64,000 nucleotides of DNA from Actinoallomurus purpureus (GTDB lineage Bacteria; Actinomycetota; Actinomycetes; Streptosporangiales; Streptosporangiaceae): assembly GCF_024055795.1 (NCBI RefSeq), contig NZ_JAMXMY010000001.1, forward strand, positions 930,001 to 994,000. The letters run 5' to 3'. Each line of letters opens with the position of its first letter. Within the stretch, counting starts at the first letter, position 1. Shown here piece by piece: positions 33,447 to 41,817 of the stretch. The notes under the pieces are model-generated. The model ran no database searches. It had not been told where the DNA came from and was given only the letters and a program-made list of their open reading frames with translations. The position numbers and the translations under genes are program-made.

Positions 33447-34409
33447 TTGGCCGAGCTGCCGCGGCTCGTCCGGCCCATGACGCCCCTGCCGAGACGGTCG
33501 CTGCCACCGGATGAGGACGAGTACGGGTGGGAGCTGAAGTGGGACGGCGTCCGGGCGGTCGCCTACGTCCAGGGTGGCGGTCTGCGGCTGACGTCCCGCA
33601 ATGACAAGGACATGACGCGCTCCTACCCGGAACTCGCCGTCCTGGCCCGGATGCTTCCCCGCCCTGCGGTCCTCGACGGTGAGATCGTCGCCCTGCGCGA
33701 CGGCCGGCCGAGCTTCGCGACCCTGCAGAACCGGATGCACGTCCAGCGCCCTGGCGAGCGGCTCATGCGGGCGGTGCCCGTCCAGTACTACCTGTTCGAC
33801 CTGCTGCACCTGGACGAGGAGTCGCTGCTGCCCCGGCCGTACACCGAACGGCGGGACCTCCTCGACGGGCTCGGTCTCGACCGGGAGCCGGTGCGCGTCC
33901 CGCCGTGGTGGCGGGGCGAGGGAGAGAGCGTCTTCGCGGTGGGCCTGGCCCAGGGCCTGGAGGGCGTCGTCGGTAAGCCGCTGCGGTCACGCTACTACCC
34001 GGGACGGCGCGGGCCATGGATCAAGGTGAAGAACGTTCGTCACCAGGAGGTGGTCGTCGCCGGGTGGCTGCCGGGCGCGGGACGCCGCGCCGACATGATC
34101 GGGTCCTTGGCGCTGGGCGTCCACGACGAGGGCCGGCTGCGGTACGCGGGCAATGTGGGGACCGGCTTCAGTGAGACGGACCTGCGGGACCTGGCCGCCC
34201 GGCTCGCGCCACTCGCCCGCGACGCCGACCCGTTCGATCCGCCCGCTCCCCGGGAGGTCGCCCGCCGTGCGCACTGGGTCGAACCCGAGCTCGTGGGCGA
34301 GGTGGCGTTCGGCGAGTGGACCCTGGACGGCATTCTGCGGCATCCCAGCTGGCGGGGCCTGCGGCCGGACAAGAAGCCGGAGGAGGTCCGCCGTGAAGAC
34401 CCGGCTTGA
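33447..34409 (+). CDS. ATP-dependent DNA ligase (LigC/LigD-ligase type)
   Basis: This is a 320-residue stand-alone ligase. The nucleotidyltransferase domain carries the adenylation motif E-L-K-W-D-G-V-R near residue 30, with Lys as the nucleophile, D-G-E-I-V-A-L, and motif V (E-G-V-V-G-K-P-L then W-I-K-V-K). An OB-fold domain follows (V-V-V-A-G-W-L-P-G, Y-A-G-N-V-G-T-G-F). There is no polymerase or nuclease domain, so it resembles the small ligases used in actinobacterial repair and end joining. TTG 33447 (CCGGAG upstream) keeps the conserved V-R-P-M-T segment; ATG 33477 is the alternative. The stop codon lies inside a 43-bp repeat. Confidence 0.88.
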   Translation: MAELPRLVRPMTPLPRRSLPPDEDEYGWELKWDGVRAVAYVQGGGLRLTSRNDKDMTRSYPELAVLARMLPRPAVLDGEIVALRDGRPSFATLQNRMHVQRPGERLMRAVPVQYYLFDLLHLDEESLLPRPYTERRDLLDGLGLDREPVRVPPWWRGEGESVFAVGLAQGLEGVVGKPLRSRYYPGRRGPWIKVKNVRHQEVVVAGWLPGAGRRADMIGSLALGVHDEGRLRYAGNVGTGFSETDLRDLAARLAPLARDADPFDPPAPREVARRAHWVEPELVGEVAFGEWTLDGILRHPSWRGLRPDKKPEEVRREDPA

Positions 34410-34448
34410 TGGCGTTCTTCCGGCGTGTCCATTTGCGGGATCATGGTG
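34406..34448. repeat. 43-bp direct repeat, left copy (partner at 41671-41713)
   Basis: This 43-bp sequence recurs at 41671-41713 in the same orientation with one mismatch (C here, T there, at base 24). It includes the ligase stop codon. The two copies bracket the whole sugar-catabolic module. I do not recognise it as a known insertion-sequence end. Confidence 0.85.
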
Positions 34449-34505
34449 ACGAATCGAGCGTTCGGCGCTTTGCTCGGCCAAGGCAGTCAGAATTTCCGGT
34501 CGCGG

Positions 34506-35699
34506 TCAGAGCCGGGTGAGGCGGTGCTGGACCTCGGGGTCGTCGGAGAGCCCAGGGCGGAGCGTCACGCCATGGCCGGGGGCGCGGGACGGCCGTATCG
34601 ACCCGTCGTCGATCTGCGGCAGGCCGGTGACGAGATCGGCGTACCACGTGCGCAGGAAGGCTCGTACGGTCTCCTGAACCAGCCCGTTGGGCTGGCCGGC
34701 GACGAGATGGACGCATGCCGCCAGGGTCACCGGGCCGGTGCAATCGTGCGGGGCCAGCGGCACGCCGTAGGCGTCGGCGAGGACGGCGATCTTCCTCGCC
34801 TCGGTGATGCCGCCGGTCCACTGCACATCCACCGTGACCACATCGACGGCGCCCTGGGTGAGCAGCGGCAGGAAGCCGCGCCGCCCGACGCAAGTCTCAC
34901 CGGTGGCGATGGGCACGTCGGTCTCGGCGGCCAAGTGAGCCAGTGCGTCGACCGCGTCAGGACGCAGCGGGTCCTCCACCCAATACGGCTGGTATGGGGC
35001 GATGGCGGCGAGAATGCGGGCGGCAGCCGGCCGGTTCCACAGTCCGTGCAGCTCGACCATGAGGTTCATCCGCGAACCGACCTCGGCCCGGATCGCCTCA
35101 AGGACGGCGAGTCCCTCATCGAGGTCGGGTGTGGTGATCTCGGTGCCGCCGGTCCGCTCTGCCGCCCGGTCGAACGGCCAGATCTTCATTCCGCCGATGC
35201 CTTCGTCGGCCAGCTCGCGGGCGAGGCGGCCGGGATCGGTGAGGAAGGCGCGCAGGTCGTCGTAGCGTTCGGTGTCGTGCAGGCCCCAGTTGGCCGACTC
35301 CTGCCGCGTGCTGGTGCGGACATAGCCGGGGCCCGCGCAGGTGTTGTAGATCGGGACGGCGTCGCGTACCGCCCCGCCGAGCAGGTCGACCAGCGGCAGC
35401 CCGGCGGTCTTGCCGAGCAGGTCCCACAGCGCGATGTCCACGGCACCGTTGCCGCGGGTCTCGGCACCGGCGCCCTGGTAGCCGACGTAGCTGGTCAGCA
35501 TCCGGGCACAGCGCTCGGGGGTCGGGTCCGGCAGTCCGAGCAGTACCGGCGCGACGGTGTCGTGCAGGTACGACTCCACCGCACCGGCCCCGTAGAACGC
35601 CTCGCCCAGTCCGGTCACGCCGGCGTCGGTATGCAGCAGGAGCAGCAGCAGGTTGGGGTGGACGCGGGGCCGCAGAGTCTCCAGCGCGACGATCTTCAC
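34506..35699 (-). CDS. Mandelate racemase/muconate-lactonizing (enolase superfamily) enzyme
   Basis: The 397-residue product has an enolase N-terminal capping domain and a TIM-barrel with catalytic-type residues: Lys in G-G-M-K-I-W-P-F (about 200), acidic metal ligands in V-E-L-H-G-L-W, V-E-D-P-L-R-P and G-E-T-C-V-G, and His in A-P-H-D-C-T-G-P. It is probably a sugar-acid dehydratase or a racemase/cycloisomerase. Galactonate-type dehydratases are the nearest guess, but the substrate cannot be read from sequence. GTG 35699 overlaps the binding-protein stop (GTGA), so it is co-translated with the ABC importer and likely acts on its imported substrate. Confidence 0.85.
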   Translation of the reverse strand: MKIVALETLRPRVHPNLLLLLLHTDAGVTGLGEAFYGAGAVESYLHDTVAPVLLGLPDPTPERCARMLTSYVGYQGAGAETRGNGAVDIALWDLLGKTAGLPLVDLLGGAVRDAVPIYNTCAGPGYVRTSTRQESANWGLHDTERYDDLRAFLTDPGRLARELADEGIGGMKIWPFDRAAERTGGTEITTPDLDEGLAVLEAIRAEVGSRMNLMVELHGLWNRPAAARILAAIAPYQPYWVEDPLRPDAVDALAHLAAETDVPIATGETCVGRRGFLPLLTQGAVDVVTVDVQWTGGITEARKIAVLADAYGVPLAPHDCTGPVTLAACVHLVAGQPNGLVQETVRAFLRTWYADLVTGLPQIDDGSIRPSRAPGHGVTLRPGLSDDPEVQHRLTRL

Positions 35700-36718
35700 G
35701 CGAACCCTGCCTCCCGGCGGATGACGGCGTCGATGTTGGAGGAGCTGACGATCTCGGCCCCGGTGTCGTAGTCGCGCGCCGGGTAGCCGGGATCGAGTTC
35801 CATGGCCAGCAGCGTGGCGGCGATCCAGCCCTGGGCGTACGGGTTCTGTCCGAGGGTGAAGTCGATCGTGCCGCCCTTGATCCCTTCGAGGATCGGGTTG
35901 ACGAGGTCGAAACCGCCGACCGCGAACCGCCGACGGATGTTCTGCTGCTTGATCCACGCGGCGACGAACTGGTGGTCGACTCCGGACATCGACCAGCCGG
36001 CGATCCGGTCGCGCTCCTTGCGATACTTGGCGTCGATCTTTCCGAGGGCCTGGGTCTGCTCGAACGAGCTCACGAAGTCGTCGCCGGCGAAGGATGTCCC
36101 GTGGGCCTTGTTGTAGGCGTCGATCCCCCGCTTCATGCCCTGGATCCGCTGCTCGAGAGCGCTGTTGCCGGGATCTCCGTTGCCCAGCACGATCAGGCCG
36201 TCCTTGCGGCCGAGCCGCTGGGCGTACTCGCAGATCTGCTGTCCGCACAGCTCGCCCGCCGGCCCGAAGTCCTGCCCGACGAAGGCGAGGGAGAGCTTCT
36301 CCCGTCCGGCGCTGGCCACGTTGGACAGCACGATCTTGATGTTCTGCTTGAGCGCACGCTCGATGTTGGCGTCGAAGGAATGGTCGTCGATCCGGGTCAG
36401 GATGAGCCCGTCCGGGCGCGCGTTGATCGCGCTCTGCTGCAGCTCGACGGTCTTCTGGATGTCCAGCGCAGGAGGGCCGGTGAACTGGGTCTGCCAGCCG
36501 AGCATCCTGCCGGCGTTCAAGAAGCCCGCCTTGATCGGCTCGAAGAACGGCGATCGGTCGTGCGCCACGAAGATGACCTTCTTGCCGCGCTGGAGGTGTT
36601 CGCCGCCCTTTGACGCGTCGGGCTTTTTCTCGCTGGCGCATGCCGCCAGCGAGCCGAGCATGCCGAGCGCCGCGCCACCGACCATGGTCCGGCGGGACAT
36701 ATCCGCGTTTGTCATCAT
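35696..36718 (-). CDS. Sugar ABC transporter substrate-binding lipoprotein (ribose type)
   Basis: The 340-residue product has a twin-arginine-like start (S-R-R-T-M) and a lipobox L-A-A-C, then a type I periplasmic-binding fold: V-I-F-V-A-H-D-R-S-P-F-F-E, D-G-L-I-L-T-R-I-D-D, and a C-terminal G-G-F-D-L-V-N-P. It captures a sugar or sugar derivative outside the cell and delivers it to the RbsC-like permease. Two adjacent ATGs (36718 and 36715) follow GGGAGG; the first overlaps the permease stop (ATGA). The operon order is ATPase, permease, binding protein, enolase. Confidence 0.9.
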   Translation of the reverse strand: MMTNADMSRRTMVGGAALGMLGSLAACASEKKPDASKGGEHLQRGKKVIFVAHDRSPFFEPIKAGFLNAGRMLGWQTQFTGPPALDIQKTVELQQSAINARPDGLILTRIDDHSFDANIERALKQNIKIVLSNVASAGREKLSLAFVGQDFGPAGELCGQQICEYAQRLGRKDGLIVLGNGDPGNSALEQRIQGMKRGIDAYNKAHGTSFAGDDFVSSFEQTQALGKIDAKYRKERDRIAGWSMSGVDHQFVAAWIKQQNIRRRFAVGGFDLVNPILEGIKGGTIDFTLGQNPYAQGWIAATLLAMELDPGYPARDYDTGAEIVSSSNIDAVIRREAGFA

Positions 36719-37731
36719 GCCTCCCTACGGGCCGGCGACCGTCGCCCGACCAGTGTGTTGACCATCACCGCGGCCAGGATGAGCATGCCGGTCGCGATCT
36801 GCTGCCAGTTGTTGTCGATGCCGAACAGCACGAGGGCATTGCTGATCACCCCGGTCAGCACCGCGCCGAGAAACGTGCCGAACAGGCTGCCTCTGCCGCC
36901 GAACAGGCTCGCGCCGCCGATCACGATGGCCGCCACGGCGAGCAGTTCGTAATTGGTTCCCGTGGTCGGGGGCGCGTCTCCGAACTGAGCGTTGATGATG
37001 ACGGCGGCCAGCCCGGCCAGCCCGCCACTGATGGCGAAGCAGATCGTTTTGACTCGTGCCGTGGGGATGCCTGCGTTGGCGGCCGCCGACCGATCGCCGC
37101 CGGTCGCGTAGACGTGATATCCGAAGACCGTCTTCGCCAGGACGAAGCCGCCGACGATCATGGCACCGACCATCCACAGCGTCTCCGCGCTCAGGTTGGG
37201 CAGCGGGTAGCCGGCGAACAGTTTCTGGAAGACCGGCAGGCGCGAACTGTCCACCGGCATGCCGTCGGCGACGAGCAGGGCGAAGCCGCGCAGGATCCCC
37301 ATACCGGCGAGCGTCACGATGAACGACGGGATGCCGAGCCGTGTGGTGATCAGACCGTTGACCGTCCCGATCCCGACGCCGATGATCAGGACCAGCGGCA
37401 CCGCCGCGCCCACCGGAATGCCGACCCCCGTGACGAACGTCGCCAGCGTCACCGCCAGGAACCCGTACAAGGATCCGACCGACAGGTCGATCTCACCGGA
37501 GATCAGGACGAACGTGACGCCCACCGCGATGATCCCGAGGATGGAGATCTGCTGGGCGACGGCGAGCAGGTTCGAGGTCGTCAGAAACCGATCGGCGAAT
37601 AGCACGCAGGTGACGAAGACGCCCACGGTGGCGGTCACGACGCCGAACTCGCGCGCGGTCAACAACTGATGAACGAGCCCGCCCGGGCCGTCGTCGACGT
37701 TGATGCGAGGCGCTGCGGTCAACTCGGTCAT
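36715..37731 (-). CDS. Sugar ABC transporter permease (RbsC-like)
   Basis: The 338-residue product has about nine or ten hydrophobic helices and the family signature V-L-I-S-G-E-I-D-L-S-V-G-S. ATG 37731 is chosen because a GGAG site lies within the ATPase gene end, 4 bp of gap away; a longer reading from 37758 would overlap that gene. Homodimers of this permease form the membrane channel of ribose/xylose-type importers. Confidence 0.92.
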   Translation of the reverse strand: MTELTAAPRINVDDGPGGLVHQLLTAREFGVVTATVGVFVTCVLFADRFLTTSNLLAVAQQISILGIIAVGVTFVLISGEIDLSVGSLYGFLAVTLATFVTGVGIPVGAAVPLVLIIGVGIGTVNGLITTRLGIPSFIVTLAGMGILRGFALLVADGMPVDSSRLPVFQKLFAGYPLPNLSAETLWMVGAMIVGGFVLAKTVFGYHVYATGGDRSAAANAGIPTARVKTICFAISGGLAGLAAVIINAQFGDAPPTTGTNYELLAVAAIVIGGASLFGGRGSLFGTFLGAVLTGVISNALVLFGIDNNWQQIATGMLILAAVMVNTLVGRRSPARREA

Positions 37732-37735
37732 GTGA

Positions 37736-38497
37736 TCACTCCGGCCGGGTCGGTACATCGGTGAGCAGCGATGACGCTGTATCGCCGAGGATGAGTCCGA
37801 CGATCTCGGCCGCGGTGGTCTCGCTGATCTCGCGTACGCCCGCCACCACGCCGCCGCGCATCACCGCGACCCGGTCGGCCACCGCGAGCACGTGATCGAC
37901 GTTGTGGCTGACCATGACGACCGACTTCCCCTGCGACCGCAGATCGCCGATCAGGTCCAGCACATTGCGCTGCTGCTCCGGGCCGAGCGCGGCGGTCGGC
38001 TCGTCCAGCAGCACCAGGCGCCCGCCCTCGTGTACGGCGCGAGCGATGGCGATGGACTGCCGCTGCCCGCCCGACAGGCCACCGACCGGAAGCCGGACCG
38101 ACGAGATGTGAATGCGCAGCGTGTCGAGCACCTCGCGAGCCTCGCGGCGCATGCGCCGGGCGTCCACCAGCCCCCGCCGGTGCGGCTCGCGGCCCAGGAA
38201 CACGTTCGTTGCCACGTCGCGGGTGTCGACCAGGCCGAGGTCCTGGAACACCACCGAGACTCCGCGGTCCACCGCGTCGCGCGGGTTCCGGAACGACACC
38301 GGCTCGCCGTCCATGCGCAGCTCTCCCGCGTCTGGCCGGTACGCACCACAGATGATCTTGATGAGCGTCGACTTTCCGGCGCCGTTGTCTCCCATCAGGC
38401 CGAGCACCTCCGCGGGCCGTACGGCGAGATCCACACCGCGCAGGGCCTCGACGCCCCCGAACCTCTTGCGCAGACCGATCGCCTCGAACAGCGCCAT
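37736..38497 (-). CDS. Sugar ABC transporter ATP-binding protein (single ABC domain)
   Basis: The 253-residue product has one complete ABC domain: Walker A GDNGAGKST near 38, signature L-S-G-G-Q-R-Q near 140, Walker B R-L-V-L-L-D-E-P, and a switch His in M-V-S-H-N. RbsA and XylG have two fused ABC domains; this is the single-domain (FrcA-like) form. GGGAGGC lies upstream of ATG 38497. It is first in the leftward operon, whose promoter region carries TGGTCAAACC operators. Confidence 0.93.
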   Translation of the reverse strand: MALFEAIGLRKRFGGVEALRGVDLAVRPAEVLGLMGDNGAGKSTLIKIICGAYRPDAGELRMDGEPVSFRNPRDAVDRGVSVVFQDLGLVDTRDVATNVFLGREPHRRGLVDARRMRREAREVLDTLRIHISSVRLPVGGLSGGQRQSIAIARAVHEGGRLVLLDEPTAALGPEQQRNVLDLIGDLRSQGKSVVMVSHNVDHVLAVADRVAVMRGGVVAGVREISETTAAEIVGLILGDTASSLLTDVPTRPE

Positions 38498-38514
38498 CGC
38501 GTCGCCTCCCGGAT

Positions 38515-38535
38515 TTGGTCAAACCGGTCTTACCA
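38515..38535. promoter_or_regulatory. FadR-type operator pair in the importer promoter
   Basis: TGGTCAAACC (38516-38525) is followed directly by GGTCTTACCA (38526-38535). The first matches sites at 38682 and 40499. The T-G-G-T..A-C-C-A half-site pattern is typical of GntR/FadR regulators, and such a gene lies 180 bp away. The pair sits 18 bp upstream of the ATPase start codon. Confidence 0.6.
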
Positions 38536-38681
38536 GAGCGATACCATGTCCTCTCACTGGCATCGGTGTCAAGAGCTGGTCGATCGACCCATCACCCCAG
38601 TGAAACCCGGTTCTCAAGGCCAGACCGACCACGCGTGCCCGGTGCCGGAGGATCCTCGGATCGCCGGCGAATCGGTTAGTC

Positions 38682-38691
38682 TGGTCAGACC
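38682..38691. promoter_or_regulatory. FadR-type operator before the GntR gene
   Basis: TGGTCAGACC lies 23 bp before the GTG start of the GntR/FadR gene, suggesting autoregulation. Confidence 0.6.
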
Positions 38692-38714
38692 TCTTACTCC
38701 CTCGGAGGGTCCAA

Positions 38715-39467
38715 GTGACGGATCTCAACGGCTCGGCCGCCGACCGCGTCCTGACCAAGGAAGCCCTCGTCGAGCGGCTGGAACTCGACCTGCTGTCGAC
38801 CGGCCCTCCCCCGGGCACCAAGCTGGAGCCCGAACGGCGGCTGGCCGAGCGTTTCGGCGTCAGCCGGCCCATGGTGCGCGAAGCGTTGCGTGCCCTGGAG
38901 GCCCTCGGCATGATCGAAGTGCTGCCCGGTCGCGGGGCGTTCGTACGTGACGTGCGCTTGGCCGATGCCGTACGCCCGCTCGACACCTTCGTCCGGCGTC
39001 GCAAACCCACTCCGCGCGACCTCGTGCAAGCACGGAGGACGCTGGAGAGCGAGACCGCATCGTTGGCCGCGGCCAACGCCGACGAGGACGACCTGGCCCT
39101 CATGGAGTCGGCGCTACAACGCTTCGACGCTGCCACCGACCTGGTGTCCCGTGCCCGCGCGGACGTCGCCTTTCACGCCGCGGTGGCCCGCGCGTCGCAC
39201 AACCCGGTGATCGAGACCATGTTCGCGTCCATCACCACCCTGGTCTTCGAGCAGATGCTGCGTAGCCTGGGCGACCCGTCGGTGTCCCGAGAGGGGATCC
39301 CCTACCATCACGAGGTCCTCGACGCGATCCGGGCACGGGACCCGCAGGCGGCCCGCGCGGCGATGGAGGGACACCTGCTGGTCGCGCTTCGGACCTACGG
39401 CAAGGACCTGGATCGCAGCCTCGACTTCATCGCCCAGCGCACGATCGAACAGATGCTGCACGAGTGA
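38715..39467 (+). CDS. GntR-family transcriptional regulator, FadR subfamily
   Basis: The 250-residue product has a winged helix-turn-helix (R-L-A-E-R-F-G-V-S-R-P-M-V-R-E-A-L, then G-R-G-A-F-V) over about 20-85. An all-helical FCD effector domain follows, with metal-type ligands in D-V-A-F-H, H-H-E-V-L and G-H-L. FadR-type regulators usually respond to small acids or sugar derivatives. Translation starts at GTG 38715 with GGAGGG 5 bp upstream. It is divergent from the ABC importer operon, and copies of TGGTCARACC sit at three promoters of the module, making it the likely local repressor. Confidence 0.93.
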   Translation: MTDLNGSAADRVLTKEALVERLELDLLSTGPPPGTKLEPERRLAERFGVSRPMVREALRALEALGMIEVLPGRGAFVRDVRLADAVRPLDTFVRRRKPTPRDLVQARRTLESETASLAAANADEDDLALMESALQRFDAATDLVSRARADVAFHAAVARASHNPVIETMFASITTLVFEQMLRSLGDPSVSREGIPYHHEVLDAIRARDPQAARAAMEGHLLVALRTYGKDLDRSLDFIAQRTIEQMLHE

Positions 39468-39507
39468 ACGGCCGCGTGATCGGTCAGGCCCACGGTGGCC
39501 TACCCGG

Positions 39508-40485
39508 TCAGGCCCAGGGGTCGACCAAGATCTTGACGCCGGGTTCTGCCTCGAAGCCGTCCGGCACCACGCGGTCCAGCGGCACCCGCGTCGACGGCAG
39601 CGGCCGCGGATCCACCACGCCTGACTCCAGCAGCCGCACCGCCGCCGTGACGTCCTCGTCCCACAGGTGCGCGGCCGAGCCGAGCAGCCGCTTCTCGGCC
39701 ACCACCACCTCCAGCAGCGGCAGCGGCTCGTCGTCGTCCCGCGTGCCGACCAGCACGACGGTGCCGCCGCGGCGCACCAGCCGTATCGCCTCGCGCACGG
39801 CGCCCGGCGCGCCCGAGCACTCCACCACCACGTCGGCCCCGCGCCCGGATACCCGCTCCCCGGGCACGGCCGCCGAGCCGTACGACGCGACCAGCCGTCT
39901 GCGCTCGGGATTGGGATCGACGATCGTTATCCGGCCGGCTCCCGCCGCCCTCGCCACCTGCGCCGTCAGCAGCCCGATCGTGCCGCCGCCCAGGATCGCC
40001 ACGCGGGCGCCCGACAGGTCGCCGGCCTTCCTGCAGGCCCGCACCGCCACCGATGTCGGCTCGGCGAACACGGCCACCTCCGGCGGGGCGTTCACCGGTA
40101 CGCAGGTGTCCGCCGCGGCCACCACATATCCAGCCAGACCGCCATCGCAGTGCAGACCGATCACCGCGCCGTCGGGACAGATGCCCTCCTGGCGGCGACG
40201 GCACCACCAGCACGCGCCGCAGCCCAGCACCACGTCCGGGATGACCCGGGTGCCGTCGACCGTGCCGACGATCTCGTGGCCCAGGGCCAGCGGCGCGGTA
40301 CGGCCGGTCAGCGGGTTGGGGGCGTCGACCGGGATGTGCACCGGGCCATCGCGGTATTCCTCGACGTCGGTCCCGCAGATCCCGCACAACTCCACCTTCA
40401 CGAGAACCTCTCCGGGCCCGGGAGAGGGGTCGGGGACCTCCTCCACCCGGACGTCACGTCGTGCATGCCAACGGGCCGCGCGCAT
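39508..40485 (-). CDS. Zinc-dependent medium-chain (sorbitol/threonine dehydrogenase-like) dehydrogenase
   Basis: The 325-residue product has the MDR plan: catalytic zinc site C-G-I-C-G-T-D..G-H-E, four structural zinc cysteines (G-C-G-A-C-W-W-C then C), and a Rossmann fold with G-G-G-T-I-G-L. The acidic residue in V-D-P-N-P suggests NAD preference. It probably oxidises a sugar or polyol in the module's pathway. GGAGG is 7 bp before ATG 40485, and a TGGTCAGACC operator adjoins it. It is convergent with the GntR gene and divergent from the GH-A hydrolase. Confidence 0.9.
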   Translation of the reverse strand: MRAARWHARRDVRVEEVPDPSPGPGEVLVKVELCGICGTDVEEYRDGPVHIPVDAPNPLTGRTAPLALGHEIVGTVDGTRVIPDVVLGCGACWWCRRRQEGICPDGAVIGLHCDGGLAGYVVAAADTCVPVNAPPEVAVFAEPTSVAVRACRKAGDLSGARVAILGGGTIGLLTAQVARAAGAGRITIVDPNPERRRLVASYGSAAVPGERVSGRGADVVVECSGAPGAVREAIRLVRRGGTVVLVGTRDDDEPLPLLEVVVAEKRLLGSAAHLWDEDVTAAVRLLESGVVDPRPLPSTRVPLDRVVPDGFEAEPGVKILVDPWA

Positions 40486-40498
40486 CAGCGTCACCTCC

Positions 40499-40508
40499 GG
40501 TCTGACCA
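40499..40508. promoter_or_regulatory. FadR-type operator between dehydrogenase and hydrolase genes
   Basis: GGTCTGACCA is the reverse complement of the 38682 site. It sits in the 60-bp divergent promoter region, right against the dehydrogenase ribosome site, and could control both genes. Confidence 0.6.
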
Positions 40509-40545
40509 AATACAGTCCAACAGTCGCGCCCGTCAAGGAGGCCGC

Positions 40546-41649
40546 ATGACCCGCGCCATCACCATGTGGGACTTTTCCTGGCTGGAACACCCCCGATACG
40601 CCGACTGGAACCTGGTCCTCGACGAGCTGGTGGCCCGCGGCTACGACACGGTGCGCATCGACGCCTACCCGCACCTGATCGCCTACGGCGCCGACCGCGG
40701 CTGGCGGCTGCTGCCCGTCTGGGACCAGCACGACTGGGGCGCCACCACACCGATCACGGTACGGCTGCGGCCCGCGTTGACCGAGTTCGTCGCCGCCTGC
40801 CGTGACAAGGGGGTCGCCGTGGCGCTGTCGTCGTGGTTCCGCCGCGACACCGATGACGTACGGATGCGGATCCGTTCCCCGGAGGAGCACGGCCGTGTGT
40901 GGATCGCGACTCTCGCAGAGCTCGATCGCGCCGGGCTGCTCGATGCGATCTGGTATGTCGACCTGTGCAACGAGTTCCCGCTGCGCATATGGGCGCCGTT
41001 CGTGTACGAGTCGCCCGGCGGGGACGACCGCCCGCGGCACGACCCCTCCCTGATGGACTGGATGGCCCGCTCGATCGCGACCGTACGCGAGGCGTACCCG
41101 ACCCTGCCGTACTGCTACTCCGTCGCCGAAGGCGTCGGCGCGCTCGACCGCGAGGATCCCGCACCGGTCGACCTCTACGAACCGCACATCTGGATGGCCC
41201 ACCCCGACATCAGCGACTTCTACCGGCGCATCGGCTACGACCTGGCGGCCTCCCAGTTCGACCCCCGCCAATACGCGATCCTCGCCGAACGGGCCGAGGC
41301 GACCTACCGCGCCGACCCCGAACACTGGCAACGGCTGCTGACCCACGCCATCCACCGGATCGCCGAGGTGGCCCGCAGCCACCGGCGCCCGCTGGTGACC
41401 ACCGAATGCTGGTCGATCGTCAACTACAAGGACCTGCCCGGCCTCGACTGGGGATGGGTCAAGGAGCTCTGTGCCCTGGGTGTCCGGGAGGCCGCCGCGA
41501 CCGGCTGCTGGGCTGCCATCTCCACCAGCAACTTCAGCGGACCACAGTTCTCCCTGTGGGACGACATCGACTGGCACCGTGGCCTCAACGAACAAATCCG
41601 CCTCGCGCCCGGATGCATGGACAATAGAGCTGCAAGCCGTTTGCAATAG
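40546..41649 (+). CDS. Cellulase-like glycoside hydrolase (clan GH-A type)
   Basis: The 367-residue product appears to be a TIM barrel with the clan GH-A acid pair: acid/base Glu in L-C-N-E-F-P (about 144) and nucleophile Glu in T-T-E-C-W-S (about 287). There is no signal peptide, so it acts in the cytoplasm on an imported oligosaccharide or glycoside. AAGGAGG lies 5 bp before ATG 40546. Its promoter shares the TGGTCAGACC operator. Substrate unknown. Confidence 0.78.
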   Translation: MTRAITMWDFSWLEHPRYADWNLVLDELVARGYDTVRIDAYPHLIAYGADRGWRLLPVWDQHDWGATTPITVRLRPALTEFVAACRDKGVAVALSSWFRRDTDDVRMRIRSPEEHGRVWIATLAELDRAGLLDAIWYVDLCNEFPLRIWAPFVYESPGGDDRPRHDPSLMDWMARSIATVREAYPTLPYCYSVAEGVGALDREDPAPVDLYEPHIWMAHPDISDFYRRIGYDLAASQFDPRQYAILAERAEATYRADPEHWQRLLTHAIHRIAEVARSHRRPLVTTECWSIVNYKDLPGLDWGWVKELCALGVREAAATGCWAAISTSNFSGPQFSLWDDIDWHRGLNEQIRLAPGCMDNRAASRLQ

Positions 41650-41670
41650 CGCTGAGCACCTCGAACTGGG

Positions 41671-41713
41671 TTGATGGCGTTCTTCCGGCGTGTTCATTTG
41701 CGGGATCATGGTG
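41671..41713. repeat. 43-bp direct repeat, right copy (partner at 34406-34448)
   Basis: Same orientation as the left copy, 42 of 43 bases identical by eye. It lies 21 bp after the hydrolase stop codon. Confidence 0.85.
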
Positions 41714-41732
41714 GCGACAGCAGAGTTGCCCC

Positions 41733-41792
41733 GGCGTTCCGTCCGGTCGCGATCCGGTGCCTCACCGGACGCGACCGCGCCCGCGGAACGCC
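41733..41792 (+). terminator. Long hairpin between hydrolase and lipoprotein genes
   Basis: The outer arms GGCGTTCCG (41733-41741) and CGGAACGCC (41784-41792) enclose an inner stem of CGGTCGCG-A-TCCGGTG against CACCGGACGCGACCG with a 3-nt loop. It may terminate the hydrolase transcript or fold in the 5' leader of the lipoprotein gene that starts 25 bp later. Confidence 0.55.
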
Positions 41793-41817
41793 TTCCCCTC
41801 ACTTTTGGAGTGTCGTC

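Noticed and set aside
34406-34448. 43-bp repeat as an insertion-sequence terminus
   Set aside because: No transposase, no inverted partner and no target duplication can be seen at either copy.
35700-36641. N-terminal extension of the enolase frame to 36641
   Set aside because: Shadow of the substrate-binding protein gene; the GTG at 35699 begins at the conserved enolase N-terminus.
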